Shown one piece after another: positions 49,763-58,896 of a DNA stretch of 64,000 nucleotides. The stretch covers positions 62,001 through 126,000 of the forward strand of contig NZ_JABWDU010000005.1 of the NCBI RefSeq assembly GCF_013371465.1. Direction: 5' to 3'. This DNA is from Ensifer oleiphilus. GTDB taxonomy: Bacteria; Pseudomonadota; Alphaproteobacteria; Rhizobiales; Rhizobiaceae. The notes under the pieces are model-generated. The model saw nothing but the letters and a program-made list of their open reading frames with translations, did not search any database and was not told the origin of the DNA. The position numbers and the translations under genes are program-made. How positions within the stretch are numbered: the stretch's first letter is position 1; every line of letters starts with the position of its first letter.

Positions 49763-49913
49763 GTCTTCGGTCTCCGGCAAATGCGTTGCGGCATTTAACG
49801 GAGGTTACCCCTTGGGTGCAATGGCTGCCGACAGCAAGCATCGCACTATGCTCCCGGAGAGATTTGCTCAAAATGCTGCGTGGTCGAGCAAAACAATACG
49901 GGACCTCAAAGCC

Positions 49914-49936
49914 ATTGAAATTTCTGTTTCTTCAAT
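49914..49936. promoter_or_regulatory. LysR-type inverted repeat upstream of cysG
   Basis: ATTGAA-N11-TTCAAT, 58 bases before cysG. The spacing matches the T-N11-A core of LysR-type sites such as CysB boxes. No regulator gene is adjacent. Confidence 0.35.
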
Positions 49937-49994
49937 TGCTGTGGGCTATGCGGGATATTGGGCAGAGCCTGTAGAAGGAACAGATTGCAAGACC

Positions 49995-51449
49995 ATGCCG
50001 CAGCAACTCTCCGTCTTCCCCGCATTCTTTCGCGTCGCGCAAAAGCGCGTGGCGGTATTCGGCAATGGCGACGAGGCCTTTGCCAAGGTGCGGTTGTTGC
50101 TCAACACCGAGGCCACGATCGTCGTCTATGCCGACGCGCCGGAGGCTGACTTTGCCACATTCCTGAGAGCGCGCGCGATCGAAACCGTGCGCGCCGCCTT
50201 CGCTCCGCAACAGCTTGAAGGCGCGATCCTCGTCTTTGCCGCGACCGGCGATGCAGGGCAAGATCGCGAGATCGTCGTTGCCGCGCGCGAACAGAAAATT
50301 CCGGCGAACGCCGTCGACCAGCCCGATTACTGCGATTTCTTTACGCCTGCGCTTGTCAATCGCGCCCCGGTTGCCGTTGCGATCGGCACCGAAGGCGCCG
50401 GTCCGGTGCTTGCGCAGATGATCCGCGCCCAGATCGATCAGATGCTGTCGCCGTCGCTCGGGCTTGTGGCAACGCTCGCCGCCAGCTACCGCGGTGCCGT
50501 CGATCGGCTCGTGCCGCGCGGTGTGGCGCGCCGCCAGTTTTGGCGTCGGTTCTTTCAGGGCCCGGTTGCCGACAAGGTCGCGCTTGGCGATGTCGCAGCC
50601 GCCCGCCGCGAAGCGTCCCGTCTGCTCGACACGGCACAGGCAGCCTCCGGTCACGTCTGGCTCGTCGGCGCTGGGCCGGGCGCTGAAGATTTGCTGACAC
50701 TCAGGGCGCAGCGAGTGATGATGGAAGCCGATGCAATCGTCTATGATGCGCTGGTGCCGCAGGCGATCGTCGATATGGGCCGCCGCGATGCCGAGCGCCT
50801 CTCGGTCGGCAAGCGCAAGGGTTGCCACACGAAGTCGCAGGACGAGATCAACCAGTTGCTGGTGAAGCTTGCAGGCGAGGGCAAGCGCGTCGTTCGCCTG
50901 AAATCCGGTGATCCGCTTGTCTACGGTCGCGCCGGTGAAGAAATGGCCGCGCTACGCGAGGCTGATATCACCTATGAGATTGTACCGGGAATCACCTCTG
51001 CCTTTGCCGCCGCCGCTGATTTCGAATTGCCGTTGACATTGCGCGGCGTCGCCTCGTCATTGGTGTTCACCACCGGCCATGATCTAACCGGTGAAGTGTT
51101 GCCGGACTGGGCGCGCCTTGCCGTGTCCGGTGCGACCATTGCCGTCTATATGGGGCGCACCGTCGCGGCCTCGGTTGCCGGCCGATTGATGCAGGCGGGC
51201 TTGCCCGCGGAAACAACCGTGGCGGTGATCGAAAACGCCAGCCGCGCTGACCGCAGGCTGTTGCATGGCACGCTCAAGGACCTGCCGGATCTCGAGGGCC
51301 GCACCGAGCTTTCCGGACCGGTCATGGTCATCATCGGCGATGCCGTAGCAGGCGCGAATTTCGAGCGCTCCGAGCCGCTGGTGGCCGGCAAGCGCACGGC
51401 AACAATGATTGAAGCTGCCGCTGCGCGCAGCGAACAGCTTGTGAATTAA
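49995..51449 (+). CDS. cysG: siroheme synthase CysG
   Basis: 484-aa trifunctional enzyme that makes siroheme from uroporphyrinogen III. The N-terminal precorrin-2 dehydrogenase/ferrochelatase has VFGNGDEAFAKVRLLL; the C-terminal uroporphyrinogen methyltransferase has VGAGPGAEDLLTLRA, RLKSGDPLVYGRAGEE and VPGITSAFAAAA. ATG 49995 gives the usual length; the frame is open from 49563. Heads a sulfite-reduction operon and supplies the cofactor for the reductase two genes on. Confidence 0.95.
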   Translation: MPQQLSVFPAFFRVAQKRVAVFGNGDEAFAKVRLLLNTEATIVVYADAPEADFATFLRARAIETVRAAFAPQQLEGAILVFAATGDAGQDREIVVAAREQKIPANAVDQPDYCDFFTPALVNRAPVAVAIGTEGAGPVLAQMIRAQIDQMLSPSLGLVATLAASYRGAVDRLVPRGVARRQFWRRFFQGPVADKVALGDVAAARREASRLLDTAQAASGHVWLVGAGPGAEDLLTLRAQRVMMEADAIVYDALVPQAIVDMGRRDAERLSVGKRKGCHTKSQDEINQLLVKLAGEGKRVVRLKSGDPLVYGRAGEEMAALREADITYEIVPGITSAFAAAADFELPLTLRGVASSLVFTTGHDLTGEVLPDWARLAVSGATIAVYMGRTVAASVAGRLMQAGLPAETTVAVIENASRADRRLLHGTLKDLPDLEGRTELSGPVMVIIGDAVAGANFERSEPLVAGKRTATMIEAAAARSEQLVN

Positions 51450-51459
51450 GGGAAACGTC

Positions 51460-51774
51460 ATGGTGAACAAGGTATTGACGGCAAATCGGCTCTCGGATGG
51501 CATTTCCGTCTGGCTGGATGCCTCGGGCAACTGGGTCGAATCGCTCCAGCAGGCCTTCATTGCCCGCCATGCCGAGGCGGTCACGGCGCTCGAAGCGACA
51601 GGCAAGCTTGCCTTCGACGACAACAAGGTGGTGGATGCCAATGTCGTCGATGTCGAGGAAGTCAACGGAACGCTGCGGCCGTTGCGCATGCGTGAACGCA
51701 TCCGCGCGGAAGGCCCCTCGATCCCCTATGCCGCCGGATATAATGGCCTCGCCGGCCCGAACTTTGCTGCCTGA
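51460..51774 (+). CDS. DUF2849 family protein
   Basis: 104-aa protein of the DUF2849 family, usually found between cysG and the sulfite reductase gene in alphaproteobacteria. It has KVLTANRLSDGISVWLDA at the start and RERIRAEGPSIPYAAGYNG at the end. No catalytic motif recognised. Gaps of 10 and 14 bases to its neighbours show it belongs to the operon; a role in siroheme delivery or reductase assembly is a guess. Confidence 0.85.
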   Translation: MVNKVLTANRLSDGISVWLDASGNWVESLQQAFIARHAEAVTALEATGKLAFDDNKVVDANVVDVEEVNGTLRPLRMRERIRAEGPSIPYAAGYNGLAGPNFAA

Positions 51775-51788
51775 GGAACCGACAAAAC

Positions 51789-53462
51789 ATGTACCGCTAC
51801 GATGAATTCGATCATGCCTTCGTTTCCTCGCGAGTCGATCAGTTCCGCGATCAGGTCGAACGCCGCCTGAGCGGCGAGCTGGCCGAGGATGCCTTCAAGC
51901 CGCTGCGCCTGATGAACGGCGTTTACCTGCAGCTGCATGCCTACATGCTGCGCGTCGCAATCCCCTATGGCACGCTGTCCAGCCGCCAGATGCGCATGCT
52001 TGCCCATATCGCCCGCAAGTACGACCGCGGTTATGGTCACTTCACCACGCGCCAGAACATTCAGTATAACTGGCCTCGCCTTTCCGACACCCCGGATATC
52101 CTCGACGAACTGGCAAGTGTGGAGATGCATGCGCTGCAGACATCGGGCAATTGCATTCGCAACGTCACGGCTGACCATTTCGCTGGCGCGGCAGCTGATG
52201 AAGTTGCAGATCCAAGGCCTTATGCGGAAATCCTCAGACAGTGGTCGAGCGTGCATCCGGAATTCTCGTTCCTGCCACGCAAGTTCAAGATTGCCGTCAC
52301 CGGCGCCGAGCGCGACCGCGCCGCGATCCAGGTGCACGACATCGGCCTGCACCTGAAGAAGGATGAGAACGGCCGCATCGGCTTTGCCGTCTATGTCGGT
52401 GGTGGACAGGGTCGCACGCCGATGATCGCCAAGAAGATCCGCGACTTCCTGCCGGAAGAAGATCTTCTGTCCTACACGACGGCGATCATGCGCGTGTACA
52501 ACCTGCATGGCCGCCGCGACAACAAGTACAAGGCACGCATCAAGATCCTTGTTCACGAAACCGGCGCCGAAGAGCTTTCCCGTCAGGTCGAAGTAGAATT
52601 CGCAGCGTTAAGGGATACGGAGCTGAAGCTGCCGGAAGCCGATATCCAGGCCATCTCCACCTATTTCGCACCTCCGGCGCTGGAGCCGCGCGCGGAAGGC
52701 TGGGAGAGCCTGGCACGCTGGAAGAAGACCGATCCGGAGTTCTCGCGCTGGGTTCACCAGAACGTCCAGCCGCACAAGCATCCTGACTACGGCATGGTAA
52801 CGATCTCGCTGAAGCCGATCGGCGGCATTCCGGGTGACGCGACCGACGCTCAGATGGAAGCGGTTGCCGATATCGCCGAGGAATATGCCTTCGACGAAAT
52901 CCGCGTCAGCCACGAGCAGAATCTGATCCTGCCGCATGTGGCGCTGGCCGATCTGGAACCGATCTACCGGGCGCTCGTCGTTGCCGGTCTGGCGACGGCC
53001 AATGCCGGCCTGATCACCGATATCATTGCCTGTCCCGGGCTCGACTACTGCGCGCTTGCAAACGCACGCTCCATTCCGGTCGCGCAGGAAATCTCGACCC
53101 GCTTCGGCGCGCCCGAGCGCCAGGCAGAAATCGGCGAACTGAAGATCAAGATCTCCGGCTGCATCAATGCCTGCGGCCACCACCATGTCGGCCATATCGG
53201 CCTGCTCGGTGTCGAGAAGAAGGGTGCGGAACTCTATCAGATCACGCTTGGCGGTTCCGGCGACGAGAACACGTCGATCGGTGAAATCATCGGCCGTGGC
53301 TTCGAGCCGGAAAAGGTTACCGACGCGATCGAGACGATCGTCGATACCTATCTCGGACTGCGAAACGACCAGTCGGAGACGTTCCTTGCGGCGTACCGTC
53401 GTGTCGGCCCGCAACCCTTCAAGGACGCGCTTTACGGCGGCAGTGCACAGGAAGCCGCGTGA
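51789..53462 (+). CDS. cysI: sulfite/nitrite reductase, hemoprotein (CysI-type)
   Basis: 557-aa siroheme-[4Fe-4S] enzyme that reduces sulfite to sulfide. Two ferredoxin-like half-domains and the cluster motif C-x5-C in ACPGLDYCALAN plus C-x3-C in GCINACGHHHVG. N-terminal RQNIQYNWPRL is a substrate-site region. Annotation as nitrite reductase is common, but the cysG-DUF2849-DUF934 context points to sulfite. The electron donor may be ferredoxin with the Fpr encoded downstream, since no flavoprotein CysJ is present. Confidence 0.93.
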   Translation: MYRYDEFDHAFVSSRVDQFRDQVERRLSGELAEDAFKPLRLMNGVYLQLHAYMLRVAIPYGTLSSRQMRMLAHIARKYDRGYGHFTTRQNIQYNWPRLSDTPDILDELASVEMHALQTSGNCIRNVTADHFAGAAADEVADPRPYAEILRQWSSVHPEFSFLPRKFKIAVTGAERDRAAIQVHDIGLHLKKDENGRIGFAVYVGGGQGRTPMIAKKIRDFLPEEDLLSYTTAIMRVYNLHGRRDNKYKARIKILVHETGAEELSRQVEVEFAALRDTELKLPEADIQAISTYFAPPALEPRAEGWESLARWKKTDPEFSRWVHQNVQPHKHPDYGMVTISLKPIGGIPGDATDAQMEAVADIAEEYAFDEIRVSHEQNLILPHVALADLEPIYRALVVAGLATANAGLITDIIACPGLDYCALANARSIPVAQEISTRFGAPERQAEIGELKIKISGCINACGHHHVGHIGLLGVEKKGAELYQITLGGSGDENTSIGEIIGRGFEPEKVTDAIETIVDTYLGLRNDQSETFLAAYRRVGPQPFKDALYGGSAQEAA

Positions 53463-53479
53463 GGGGCTAAGGAACGGAC

Positions 53480-53980
53480 ATGACAAAAATCTGGAAAGAA
53501 ACCGGTTTCGTCAGCGACGATCCCTGGATCATCGAAAACGAGGAAACCAAGGCCGGTTCGAACGAAAAGGCGATCCTCGGTCTCGAGGCGTTTCTCGCCA
53601 AGGTGGCTGAGACGGACGATTTTGGCTTGGGGGTTGTCGTCGCTCCGGCGGATGACGTGACCAAACTGGAGCCTCATCTCGACCGCATTGCGCTGGTTGC
53701 CGTTGCATTCCCGGCTTTCAATGACGGACGGGCATTCAGCCACGCGTCGCTGTTGCGCGCGCGGCTTGGTTTTGCAGGCGAGGTAAGGGCAGTCGGCGAT
53801 GTGCTGATAGATCAGATCCCGTTGATGCTGCGTTGCGGTATCGATAGTTTCGCGGTAACCAATGGAACGGCCCTGAAGCGTCTGACGGAAGGTCGGTTGC
53901 CGGGTATCGCCAATCATTACCAGCCGACGGCGCGGCCCTCTGCAGACGCACGGTCCTATAGCTGGCGGCGTGTTTCTTGA
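53480..53980 (+). CDS. DUF934 family protein
   Basis: 166-aa protein of the DUF934 family, regularly found beside cysI in proteobacteria that assimilate sulfate. Contains FPAFNDGRAFSHASLLRARLGF and GEVRAVGDVLIDQIPLMLRCGID, the conserved family core. No known activity. Starts 17 bases after cysI. Confidence 0.88.
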   Translation: MTKIWKETGFVSDDPWIIENEETKAGSNEKAILGLEAFLAKVAETDDFGLGVVVAPADDVTKLEPHLDRIALVAVAFPAFNDGRAFSHASLLRARLGFAGEVRAVGDVLIDQIPLMLRCGIDSFAVTNGTALKRLTEGRLPGIANHYQPTARPSADARSYSWRRVS

Positions 53981-54127
53981 AGGCTGTGCTGACCGCGACA
54001 GTGTGAAGCACGCCGAATTGCGCGAAAGCGATTATATTTGGAAGGGAATTCCTTCCCGTTGAGCGCGGCTTGGAATATCCACGTATTGTTGATAGACAGG
54101 GTCATCATTTACAGGACTGTAGCCACG

Positions 54128-54940
54128 ATGAATGCTCCGGCAAAAACGCAAGATTTCGCGATCCAAGCACCCGCAGGTGTCTTCGTCGAGACGGTGACGA
54201 GCGTCACCCACTATACGGATCGGCTCTTCCGCTTCCGCATGACCCGTCCTGCGGAGTTCCGCTTCCGCTCCGGCGAATTCGCGATGATTGGTCTGATGGT
54301 CGGCGACAAACCCGTCTACCGCGCCTACTCGATCGCCAGCCCGGCCTGGGACGAGGAACTGGAATTCTTCTCGATCAAGGTTCCTGATGGCCCGTTGACG
54401 TCGCACCTGCAGGCGATCAAGCCGGGCGACAAGGTGCTGATGCGCAAGAAGCCGACCGGGACGCTTGTTCTGGATGCACTTGTTCCCGGCCGCCGGCTCT
54501 ACATGTTCTCGACCGGCACCGGCATTGCGCCATTTGCCAGCCTGATCCGCCACCCGGAGACCTATGAGAAGTTCGAGGAAGTCATCCTCACGCACACCTG
54601 CCGCGACGTGGCCGAGCTGAAATACGGCTTCGATCTCGTTGACGAGATTCGCAACCACGAATTCCTGAACGAGATTGTCGGCGACAAGCTTCGCCACTAT
54701 GCGACGGTGACGCGCGAGGATTACCCGTTCAAGGGCCGCGTGACCGACCTGATGGTCAACGGCAAGTTCTTCTCCGATCTCGGGCTTCCGCCGCTCGATC
54801 CGGCGATCGACCGCGGCATGATCTGCGGCTCGACGGCGATGTTGAAGGACACGAAGGAAATCCTTGAGGCTGCTGGCCTGACCGAGGGAGCCAACAACAA
54901 GCCGGCCGAGTTTGTCATTGAACGGGCTTTCGTCGGCTAA
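54128..54940 (+). CDS. fpr: ferredoxin-NADP+ reductase
   Basis: 270-aa bacterial-type FAD reductase that passes electrons between NADPH and ferredoxin or flavodoxin. FAD motif RAYSIASP, then PDGPLTSHL, pyridine-nucleotide motif FSTGTGIAPFASLIR, and HTCRDVAELKY. The C-terminal ends in ERAFVG, typical of the short Fpr class. ATG 54128. Likely supplies reducing power to CysI just upstream. Separated from DUF934 by 147 bases, so it has its own promoter. Confidence 0.95.
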   Translation: MNAPAKTQDFAIQAPAGVFVETVTSVTHYTDRLFRFRMTRPAEFRFRSGEFAMIGLMVGDKPVYRAYSIASPAWDEELEFFSIKVPDGPLTSHLQAIKPGDKVLMRKKPTGTLVLDALVPGRRLYMFSTGTGIAPFASLIRHPETYEKFEEVILTHTCRDVAELKYGFDLVDEIRNHEFLNEIVGDKLRHYATVTREDYPFKGRVTDLMVNGKFFSDLGLPPLDPAIDRGMICGSTAMLKDTKEILEAAGLTEGANNKPAEFVIERAFVG

Positions 54941-54977
54941 CGGGCGACAAGAGACGAAACATCATCGCAGCATTTTG

Positions 54978-55005
54978 AAAGGCGCGTCACCAGATGCGCC
55001 TTTTT
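54978..55005 (+). terminator. rho-independent terminator after fpr
   Basis: AAAGGCGC / GCGCCTTT with a 10-base loop, continuing into TTTTT. Confidence 0.8.
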
Positions 55006-55218
55006 CACATCTGTGCGACGGTCGTGACCGGAGGACGAGCTATGCGTTTCCGGCAGCTCCGCTCTGATCAATCAGCGTACCGGCGGCCGGCATCAGGCAC
55101 TATCGTTCCCCAGCATTTTGACATGGCGCGCGACCGTAGCCAGTCGGAGCGAGCGCACCAATAAAAGCGTCCGTGCCAGAGATGTTCCGGCGATGGCGGA
55201 CCTTGCAGGGAGTGGCTG

Positions 55219-56721
55219 ATGAGCCTTGAAACCAGAATTCGCCGCAAGTCGTTACATGACCGGATCGTCACGCCGGAGGAGGCGGCAGCCCTGATCAAGG
55301 ACGGCATGACGATCGGTATGAGCGGCTTTACCAAAGCCGGCGATGCGAAAGCCGTGCCGCTGGCCATGGCGCAGCGGGCGGCCAAGGAGAAGTTTCGTAT
55401 CACCCTGATGACCGGAGCTTCTCTTGGCCACGACATCGACAAGATGCTGACGGAGGCGGGCGTTCTTGCGCGCCGCCTGCCGTTCCAATCCGATCGCGTG
55501 CTGCGCGCTGCCATCAACCGCGGCGAAGTCATGTTCATCGACCAGCACCTGTCGGAAACGGTTGAACAACTCCGCTCCGGGCAGATCAGCCCGATCGACT
55601 ACGCCGTTGTCGAGGCGGTTGCGATTACCGAGGACGGCGGCATCGTGCCGTCGACGTCGGTCGGCAATTCCGCAAGCTTCGCGATCCTCGCCAGGAAAGT
55701 GATTGTCGAGCTCAATCTCAGCCACAGCCCAGAGCTCGAAGGGCTGCACGACATCTACATTCCGGCCAAGCGACCGTCGCGCACGCCGATCCCGGTCGTC
55801 GCCTGCGACAGCCGCGTCGGCTCACCCTATATCCCCATAGAGCCGGACAAGATTGCAGCGATCGTCATCACCGAAAAGCAGGACAGCACTGCCCGCATCT
55901 CGCCGCCGGACGCCGAGACCATTTCGATCGCCGGGCATCTCATCGGCTTTCTTCAGGACGAAGTGCGCAAGGGTAGGCTCGACATGACGCTGAACCCGTT
56001 GCAGGCGGGTATCGGCGTCATAGCGAATTCGGTCTTGAGCGGCCTCGCCGACAGCCCGTTCCACGATCTGCGCATGTACAGCGAAGTGCTGCAGGACAGC
56101 ACATTCGAGCTTTTCGAGGCCGGCAAGCTGAGCTTCGCCTCGGCTGCATCGATGACACTCAGCAGCACCTGGGCCGATCGGGTCTTCCGCAATATCCGCG
56201 CCTATAAGGACAAGGTGATCCTGCGGCCGCAGGAAGTCAGCAACCACCCGGAGATCATCCGCAGGTTGGGCGTCATCGGGATCAACACCGCGCTTGAGTT
56301 CGACATTTACGGAAACGTCAACTCGACCCATGTCGGCGGTACCGACATGATGAACGGCATCGGCGGCTCGGGCGATTTTGCCCGCAATGCGTTCCTGTCG
56401 ATCTTCGTCGCCAAATCCGTTGCCAAGGGCGGAGCCATATCATCCGTGGTGCCGATGGTTTCCCATGTGGATCACACTGAACACGATGTCGATATCCTCG
56501 TCACCGAGCATGGGCTTGCCGACCTGCGCGGACTGGCGCCTCGTGAACGCGCGCCGGTCATCATCCGCAATTGTTGCCACCCGGCCTATCGCGAGCTTCT
56601 GGCGGATTATTTCAAGCGCGCGGTGGCAACGCGGGCGGGACAGACGCCGCATATCCTCGAGGAAGCCTTTGACTGGCATGTACGCCGGTTGAAGACCGGC
56701 AGCATGCTGACGGGTGCTTGA
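55219..56721 (+). CDS. acetyl-CoA hydrolase/transferase family, succinyl-CoA:acetate CoA-transferase-like
   Basis: 500-aa enzyme of the Ach1/AarC family. The catalytic Glu is in ALEFDIYGNVNSTH. The CoA-binding GGSGDFARNAFLS is downstream, followed by VDILVTEHGLADLRGL. It exchanges CoA between succinyl-CoA and acetate (or propionate) in characterised relatives. GGGAG precedes the ATG. Convergent with the GntR gene, stops 4 bases apart, which suggests but does not prove control by it. Confidence 0.9.
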   Translation: MSLETRIRRKSLHDRIVTPEEAAALIKDGMTIGMSGFTKAGDAKAVPLAMAQRAAKEKFRITLMTGASLGHDIDKMLTEAGVLARRLPFQSDRVLRAAINRGEVMFIDQHLSETVEQLRSGQISPIDYAVVEAVAITEDGGIVPSTSVGNSASFAILARKVIVELNLSHSPELEGLHDIYIPAKRPSRTPIPVVACDSRVGSPYIPIEPDKIAAIVITEKQDSTARISPPDAETISIAGHLIGFLQDEVRKGRLDMTLNPLQAGIGVIANSVLSGLADSPFHDLRMYSEVLQDSTFELFEAGKLSFASAASMTLSSTWADRVFRNIRAYKDKVILRPQEVSNHPEIIRRLGVIGINTALEFDIYGNVNSTHVGGTDMMNGIGGSGDFARNAFLSIFVAKSVAKGGAISSVVPMVSHVDHTEHDVDILVTEHGLADLRGLAPRERAPVIIRNCCHPAYRELLADYFKRAVATRAGQTPHILEEAFDWHVRRLKTGSMLTGA

Positions 56722-56725
56722 AGGG

Positions 56726-57343
56726 CTAATCCTGCGCCAGGTAGGTCATCAGTGATGACATGGCGGCGGCCGCGCCCTCGGCATCGGCAAGCATGATGGC
56801 GTCGATCACCGCGACGTGGCGTTCGACCGAGCCGCGCATCCTTTCGACGGAGGCGCCAGCAAACCAGATGCGCCGGGCGTGGGTCTGCAGCGGGGCGAGG
56901 GAAGCGGTCAGGAACCTGTTTGGGCAGGCCTCTTCCATCAGTTCGTCGAAGGCCTTGTCGGCGACAAGGAACCTCTCGAGATCGTCCGCACTGGCACACT
57001 GGCGCATCTCGGCGGCGCATTCCCCCATTGCTCGCCGTGCATCTGTGTCGGCGTGCTCCGCGACCAGGGCAGCTGCAAGCGGTTCCAGCATCAGACGTGT
57101 CTGCATCAGATGCAGCCGATCTTCCGGCTTGATCGTCGTTATCTGCAAGCCGACACGCGGGAGAACCTCCATCAATTCCTGCCAGGCAAGTTTCTGAATG
57201 GCTTCACGCACCGGCGTGCGGCCATGCCCGGCAAGCTCGATCAACTGTCTTTCCGTCAGCAACATGCCGGGCGGAAGCTTCAGCGTCACGATCAGTCGCT
57301 CAAGCGCGAGATAGGCGAGGTGGGCCTGGGAATGAACCGTCAT
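56726..57343 (-). CDS. GntR family regulator, FCD domain (FadR subfamily)
   Basis: 205-aa regulator. The N-terminal winged helix includes PPGMLLTERQLIELAGHGRTPVREAI, the classic GntR block, and ends with VLPRVGLQIT. The FCD effector domain has helices with LMLEPLAAALVAEH and the metal-type His in RHVAVIDAIM. GAGGT precedes ATG 57343. A 14-base palindrome sits upstream. It is divergent from the ferric-reductase/caspase cassette and could regulate it. The ligand is probably a small acid, as for other FCD proteins. Confidence 0.9.
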   Translation of the reverse strand: MTVHSQAHLAYLALERLIVTLKLPPGMLLTERQLIELAGHGRTPVREAIQKLAWQELMEVLPRVGLQITTIKPEDRLHLMQTRLMLEPLAAALVAEHADTDARRAMGECAAEMRQCASADDLERFLVADKAFDELMEEACPNRFLTASLAPLQTHARRIWFAGASVERMRGSVERHVAVIDAIMLADAEGAAAAMSSLMTYLAQD

Positions 57344-57358
57344 GCGCACCTCTTGGCT

Positions 57359-57372
57359 TCTGATATATCAGA
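57359..57372. promoter_or_regulatory. candidate GntR operator, 14-base palindrome
   Basis: TCTGATATATCAGA is perfectly symmetrical and lies 16 bases upstream of the gntR start. It fits autoregulation, and regulation of the divergent genes starting at 57604. Confidence 0.55.
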
Positions 57373-57603
57373 GCTTGCCATAATTTCTGGGCGATGGCAA
57401 ACGAACCGAGGGCGTCTAATCAGGAAGGATTATCCTAACCGTGCCCATAGTCAGGAATCAGTAAAAGCTCTAGATTTCAATGACCTGAATAAATTTGGTC
57501 TATCGGCCGTTCCAGCCTTGAATGATGTTGACGAAGGGGAGACGGCTTGTCAGTCTCCTCTAAAAAGGACGTCAGACATCGACGTTGAGGGGCTTGGGCT
57601 AAG

Positions 57604-58857
57604 GTGGGTGCGTTTCTGGTCTGGTCGCTGATTGCGTTTGCGGGGCTGCTTGCCGTCCCGGCGGTCAGCCATACCAACGGACAGACGACATTCTCGCTGA
57701 TGGCGTCCTCGATGGCCTTCGTCGGCATGGCAATCGCGCAGTTCATGGCGGCGCGTCCGCCCGTTATCGAACCGCTGTTCGGCGGGCTCGACCGCATCTA
57801 TCACCTTCACCGCCGGATCGGCATTTGCGTGCTGGTGCTCATCCTCATCCACTATTTCCTGACGCCCGATTTCAAGGGGCTGTCGTTTCCGAGCGGCTTG
57901 AACCAGCTTGCGGCGTCTGCCGGAAAATATGCCTTCTACGCACTGGTGGCGCTGCTTGTTCTGAGCCTCGTCAAGATCATTCCGAAGACGAGGATCGAGA
58001 TTCCCTACCATCTGTGGCGTTACACGCATCGGTTCATCGGGCTTTTGTTCGTGCTCGTCGCGTTCCACCAGATGTTCATCAAGCGTCCCTATGACAGCAC
58101 GGCCTTGCTGGCCATCTATCTCAACGGGTTTGCGGCATTGGGGATCCTCAGCTACGCCTACACGCAGCTTCTGCCTTGGCTGAGGACACGTCGCTATGAG
58201 GTTTCCGATGTCGTCAGGCATGAAGGCGCAACGATCATTTCAGCGCGTCCGAAGTGGCGGGCACTTCGCGCCAAGCCAGGGCAATTCGGCTTCCTGCGTG
58301 TGCTGAAGACGGGTCTGCGCGAGCCGCACCCGTTCACGATCGCAGGCATCGACGGCGACGGCACGGTGCGGTTCGCCATCAAGCCGCTCGGCGACTATAC
58401 CCAGGCGCTGCGCGATAGCGTCGCCGTTGGTGACGAATTGAAGCTCGAGGGGGGATATGGCCGGTTCAACCATCGCCGCGGTGCCAAGAAACAGATCTGG
58501 CTTGCGGGCGGCATTGGTGTGACGCCGTTCCTTGCCATGGCCCGGCACCTGAAAGGCGACGAGGGCCAGGACATCCACATGGTCTACTGCGTGCGCGACC
58601 GAAAGGAAGCGATCGGTCTTGAAACCTTCGAGGCACAGGCGGAAAAGCTCGGCAACTTCAGCTTCGTGCTGCACGATTCGGCCAGGGATGGACGGCTGGA
58701 CGCCGCCAAGCTTGCAGCAGGCAGCCTCATTGACCCGGCCGAGGCCGACCTTTGGTTCTGCGGCCCGGCGCCGCTGAGGGAGGCGATCGTCAAGGGCTTG
58801 AAAGAGCTTGGAAAGAAGCCGCTCCGCGTGGAGTTCGAACAGTTTCAGTTTCGATAG
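57604..58857 (+). CDS. ferric-reductase-like transmembrane flavocytochrome (FRD/NOX-like)
   Basis: 417-aa membrane oxidoreductase. Residues about 1-190 are a ferric-reductase transmembrane domain with His pairs in helices (YHLHRRIG, LILIHYF, WRYTHRF, VAFHQMF) for two b haems. Then comes an FAD-binding domain with HPFTIAG and a NAD(P)-binding domain with LAGGIGVTPFLAMARH, ending EFEQFQFR. By family topology it takes electrons from cytoplasmic NAD(P)H across the membrane. The GTG start at 57604 has a weak ribosome site. The next gene, 39 bases on, is a periplasmic multihaem cytochrome, a plausible acceptor. Confidence 0.87.
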   Translation: MGAFLVWSLIAFAGLLAVPAVSHTNGQTTFSLMASSMAFVGMAIAQFMAARPPVIEPLFGGLDRIYHLHRRIGICVLVLILIHYFLTPDFKGLSFPSGLNQLAASAGKYAFYALVALLVLSLVKIIPKTRIEIPYHLWRYTHRFIGLLFVLVAFHQMFIKRPYDSTALLAIYLNGFAALGILSYAYTQLLPWLRTRRYEVSDVVRHEGATIISARPKWRALRAKPGQFGFLRVLKTGLREPHPFTIAGIDGDGTVRFAIKPLGDYTQALRDSVAVGDELKLEGGYGRFNHRRGAKKQIWLAGGIGVTPFLAMARHLKGDEGQDIHMVYCVRDRKEAIGLETFEAQAEKLGNFSFVLHDSARDGRLDAAKLAAGSLIDPAEADLWFCGPAPLREAIVKGLKELGKKPLRVEFEQFQFR

Positions 58858-58896
58858 CAGTTTAATTGAAGATTTTTCGATTGAGGGAGTACGGCC

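Noticed and set aside
51789-53462. Calling the gene an assimilatory nitrite reductase
   Set aside because: The family signature cannot separate the two, but cysG, DUF2849 and DUF934 neighbours point to sulfite.
54040-54057. Imperfect palindrome upstream of fpr (GGAAGGGAATTCCTTCCC)
   Set aside because: Symmetry is broken at two pairs and it is not placed against a recognisable promoter, so I do not call it a site.
56816-57631. 271-codon plus-strand frame over gntR
   Set aside because: Antisense to gntR, whose helix-turn-helix and FCD domain are clear.
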